Assembly: GCA_035937155.1 (NCBI GenBank)
Contig: DASYVJ010000102.1
Coordinates: 1 to 38,998, forward strand
Source: Palsa-870 sp035937155
GTDB lineage: Bacteria > Chloroflexota > Dormibacteria > Dormibacterales > Dormibacteraceae
DNA: 38,998 nucleotides
Direction of reading: 5' to 3'
Shown here: one piece after another, positions 36,990 through 38,998 of the stretch
Layout of the letters: every line of letters starts with the position of its first letter
Position numbering within the stretch: the stretch's first letter is position 1
Translations under genes and position numbers: made by a program
The notes under the pieces: generated by a model
What the model was told of the DNA's origin: nothing
Seen by the model: only the letters and a program-made list of their open reading frames with translations
Databases searched by the model: none

Positions 36990-38459
36990 CTAACCCTCGA
37001 AGAACGTCGTCGCGGTTTCCTGGATGCTGGCCGGCGACCGGCTGCGCAAGTAGAAGAAGACGATGACGCCGATCGCAAGCCAGGCCAGCACGAGCCACGG
37101 CGCGGCGTTCGCGGGCGCCGTCAGTCCCGCAATGCCCAGCCCGCCAAAGTCAAGGCCGAAAGCCGCGATCAAGACGGGGATGAAGATGATGATCCCGAGC
37201 ACCGGGATCACGATGTTGAGCAGCGGGTTCATCTCGTCGCGATGCTCGCGCAGGTAGAAGACCATGTTGCTCAGGTTCGTGAGGATGTAGATGATCACGA
37301 TGATGAGCGTGGCGATTGTGCCGAGCAGCGCGAAAGCGTTGAGCGGGCCACCCAGCGCAAAGCCAAGAATCAGGGCGACGGCGATGCCGAGCGCCCCCTG
37401 CACGTGCACCGCGACGTAGGGCGTCTTGAAGCGCGGATGCACGCTGGCCAGCGCTCGCGGAAGTATTCCAACACGAGCTAGCGCATAGCCCACCCTCGTT
37501 GCTGCGTTGGCACCGGCATTCGAGTTCGCGAACGCGCTGTTGATGATGGCGAGCAGCACCAGGATGGAGAAAGGCCCCCAGACCTTCGCCGCCAGACCGT
37601 CCCATGGGTCTCCCCCGTTGAACGCGAAGAAGCCTTTGGTTGCATCGGCAGCCAGGTTTGGGCCGAAATAGACGATCGCCCCGTAGTAGCAGATCAGATA
37701 GAAGATTCCGATCAGCACGCAAGACAACAAGACGGCGCGCGGGATGGTCCGGCGCGGGTCTCGGGTCTCCTCTGCAAGTGGCAGCGACGCCTCGAAGCCG
37801 ATGAAGGCCAGCACGGTGTAGACCATGCCTGCGAACACAGATCCGAGCCCGTGCGAGTTTCCGGTGTTGGGATTGAACACGCTGAGCGTGTTGTTCGAGC
37901 CGGCGGCGATGATCAGGGTGATCGCAAGCGCCAAGAAGACGACAATCTCGAACGCTCCCATGATCACGCCGGCCTCCGTGGAGATCCGGACTCCTCGGTA
38001 TACAAGGGCCCAAACTCCAATCCCCGCGAGTGCGGCAAAGGGAGCCCACAACCACGTTGGCGTGCCGAAGTGACTGTTCAAATTGACGGCGATCACGTTC
38101 CCGAAGATCAGGTACAGCAGAGGCGCCACAAGCGGCTCGGCAAGCATGAATCCCCACGCGACGAAGTAGCCCACCGCGGGGTGTAAGGCGCGCGCGTTGT
38201 ACGTGTAGAGGCCGCCCGCGGAAGGTAGGTGCTTGGCGAGCTGCCCGATGCTGATGGCGACGAAAAGGCAGGCCACGAGGGCGAGCAAGACGGCGAGCGG
38301 CGTCGCCCCGCCCGCGTAGGTGACGGCAAAGATGATGGAGAACGCAACGGCGGCGCCCGGCGCCATGTGCGTAATGGACTGGAACAGAACCGGCGCCAGG
38401 CCGATCGCATCCCTCTCCAACCGACCCGTTGTCGCGCCCGGATGAGCGTCAATCTTCAC
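36990..38459 (-). CDS. APC-superfamily amino acid permease
   Basis: 489 residues with twelve or more membrane segments. The N-terminus is LERDAIGLAPVLFQSITHMA, then PGAAVAFSIIFAVTYAGGAT and LAKHLPSAGGLYTYNARALH. The P-S-A-G-G-L-Y-T-Y and FIGFEASLPLAEETRDPRRTIPRAV motifs are typical of APC amino acid transporters (helices 1, 2 and 6-7 region). Substrate unknown. The GTG start at 38457-38459 has GGGAGGGG 4-11 bases upstream. It is preceded by a candidate structured leader and followed by a strong hairpin terminator. No operon partner is visible. Confidence 0.92.
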   Translation of the reverse strand: MKIDAHPGATTGRLERDAIGLAPVLFQSITHMAPGAAVAFSIIFAVTYAGGATPLAVLLALVACLFVAISIGQLAKHLPSAGGLYTYNARALHPAVGYFVAWGFMLAEPLVAPLLYLIFGNVIAVNLNSHFGTPTWLWAPFAALAGIGVWALVYRGVRISTEAGVIMGAFEIVVFLALAITLIIAAGSNNTLSVFNPNTGNSHGLGSVFAGMVYTVLAFIGFEASLPLAEETRDPRRTIPRAVLLSCVLIGIFYLICYYGAIVYFGPNLAADATKGFFAFNGGDPWDGLAAKVWGPFSILVLLAIINSAFANSNAGANAATRVGYALARVGILPRALASVHPRFKTPYVAVHVQGALGIAVALILGFALGGPLNAFALLGTIATLIIVIIYILTNLSNMVFYLREHRDEMNPLLNIVIPVLGIIIFIPVLIAAFGLDFGGLGIAGLTAPANAAPWLVLAWLAIGVIVFFYLRSRSPASIQETATTFFEG

Positions 38460-38461
38460 TT

Positions 38462-38572
38462 ACCCCTCCCTTTACGAAGGGCCCCCACGCTGTGCTCAGG
38501 CGTGGCGACCTGCCCTTCAGAAGGGGTGCATACACCTCGGCTTTCCCGCCGTCAAGTAGGAGATGTGGATGC
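38462..38572 (-). promoter_or_regulatory. Candidate structured RNA leader of the APC permease gene
   Basis: Read 5' to 3' on the minus strand: GCAT (38572-38569) pairs with ATGC (38531-38528); after a CC bulge, ACATCT (38566-38561) pairs with AGGTGT (38537-38532); a 9-base one-sided bulge follows; CGGC (38551-38548) pairs with GCCG (38541-38538) over a GGGAAA loop. Next, GAAGGGC (38519-38513) pairs with GCCCTTC (38482-38476), enclosing CCACGC / GCGTGG. ACCCCTT (38527-38521) could instead pair with GAGGGGT (38468-38462), the ribosome-binding site of the permease. The U-G pairs in the stem favour the minus strand as the RNA. No known riboswitch class recognised. Confidence 0.4.
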
Positions 38573-38869
38573 TGCTGCGCCAACTCGCCTAGCCCCGGCT
38601 CGTAGCCTCCGCCCCGGGCCCAGGCGGCCCGGCCCCGGAGATCCGCAGCATATTCGCGGCATCGGCGGCCGGAGTCAAGGAAAGGGTGGCGCTAGGAGGA
38701 GAGCATCCGTTGATGCGTGACGACGCGGCGCCGGGCCCCTTGACGCAGCCTTCAGCGCCCTTCTCGGGGCCCCACGGAATCGCCAGATTCGGTGGGGTGA
38801 GAACGGCGCCCGGCCGCCTAGGCCGCGAAGATGCAAGGAGCTTCGGGGCTGGGCCGCCAGAATGGGCCG
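38573..38869. other. About 300 bases between the permease leader and the last gene
   Basis: No supported gene. It must hold the promoters of the permease and of the rightmost gene. A GC-only block (38610-38640) forms a likely hairpin: CTCCG pairs with CGGAG and GGGCC with GGCCC on the minus strand. AGGAGGAG at 38695-38702 looks like a Shine-Dalgarno, but the frame behind it (ATG 38713) has a composition unlike a protein and overlaps the winged-helix frame. Confidence 0.4.
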
Positions 38870-38998
38870 GTGGCTTCCGGCACCCAGGTCCTCAGCCGGC
38901 GCGCGCTGAATCGCGCCCTGCTCGCCCGCCAGCTGCTGCTTCACCGGGTCAAGCTGTCGGCGGCCGCGACCATTGAGCGCCTGGTGGCCATGCAGGCC
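38870..38998 (+). CDS. Winged-helix DNA-binding domain protein (AlkZ-like HTH_42), N-terminal part only
   Basis: The plus-strand frame is open to the window edge and reads VLSRRALNRALLARQLLLHR, then VKLSAAATIERLVAMQA. The L-N-R-A-L-L-A-R-Q-L-L-L...I-E-R-L-V-x-M-Q-A pattern is the standard start of the winged-helix (HTH_42) family that includes the AlkZ/YcaQ DNA glycosylases and many actinobacterial relatives. 43 codons are present from the GTG at 38870; an in-frame ATG at 38831 would add 13 residues. The rest lies beyond the window. Whether it acts as a glycosylase or only binds DNA cannot be judged from this part. Confidence 0.7.
   Translation, partial: MASGTQVLSRRALNRALLARQLLLHRVKLSAAATIERLVAMQA

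Noticed and set aside
38462..38640. Assigning the permease leader to a named riboswitch (c-di-AMP, ZTP, guanidine, fluoride, T-box)
   Set aside because: Conserved cores I recall for these classes are not present; kept as an unassigned candidate instead.
38686..38976. Plus-strand frame with a good-looking AGGAGGAG ahead of ATG 38713
   Set aside because: Composition is Gly/Pro/Arg-rich with no motif, and it overlaps in another frame the winged-helix start, which has clear family similarity.
1..38998. CRISPR arrays, insertion sequences, integrases, phage genes, toxin-antitoxin pairs, restriction or other defence genes
   Set aside because: None found: no direct-repeat array, no transposase-like frame, no terminal inverted repeats, and every recognisable gene is metabolic, regulatory or transport.

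Overview
The window reads as a continuous stretch of chromosome from a high-GC, free-living bacterium. Nearly every gene shows strong G/C preference at third codon positions, GTG and TTG starts are common, and neighbouring genes often share a 4-base stop/start overlap. The lineage clues are a MurT/GatD pair for lipid II amidation, the tiny ribosomal protein bS22, a Tat-exported ferritin-like protein, several lipoproteins and NarL-type two-component systems. These suggest a Gram-positive-like terrestrial lineage of the Actinomycetota / Chloroflexota / Dormibacterota kind. That placement is inferred from gene content only. I see no insertion sequence, prophage, integrase, CRISPR array or abrupt base-composition change.

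Positions 1-14,000 are mostly housekeeping. A minus-strand operon runs glmU, prs and the start of a CNNM/DUF21 membrane protein, from a TATAAT box. Then come a Tat-secreted ferritin-like protein and Lon protease on the plus strand. A second minus-strand operon (gamma-carbonic-anhydrase-like protein, ispE, murT, gatD) joins isoprenoid-precursor synthesis to lipid II amidation. rpsT diverges from it. A comEA-comEC-holA cluster combines DNA uptake with the polymerase III clamp-loader delta subunit. tRNA-Gln(UUG) lies just upstream of comEA.

Positions 14,000-26,500 hold a small lipoprotein, leuS behind an EamA transporter, a HIT nucleotide phosphorylase/hydrolase, an amidohydrolase coupled to an isovaleryl-CoA-dehydrogenase-type enzyme, bS22 plus lemA, a phospholipase-D-like lipoprotein, a SAM hydroxide adenosyltransferase, a molybdopterin oxidoreductase, tRNA-Ala(CGC), a His-rich lipoprotein of unknown role, a class I PPK2 and an MmcQ/YjbR protein.

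Positions 26,400-39,000 are more accessory. They hold an unknown membrane protein coupled to a saccharopine-dehydrogenase-like protein, a very small secreted protein behind a structured leader, two NarL-type two-component systems flanking two unknown membrane proteins, a STAS-like protein, a possible 52-residue gene, a second EamA transporter, and an APC amino-acid permease behind a striking candidate structured RNA leader. The start of a winged-helix protein runs off the end.

The most interesting signals are the APC-permease leader, the leader of the small secreted protein, active-site or zinc-ligand changes in ComEC, the carbonic-anhydrase-like protein and MurT, and long 3' overlaps between convergent genes (lon/gatD, HIT/amidohydrolase). 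I saw no clearly new multi-gene defence or mobile system.
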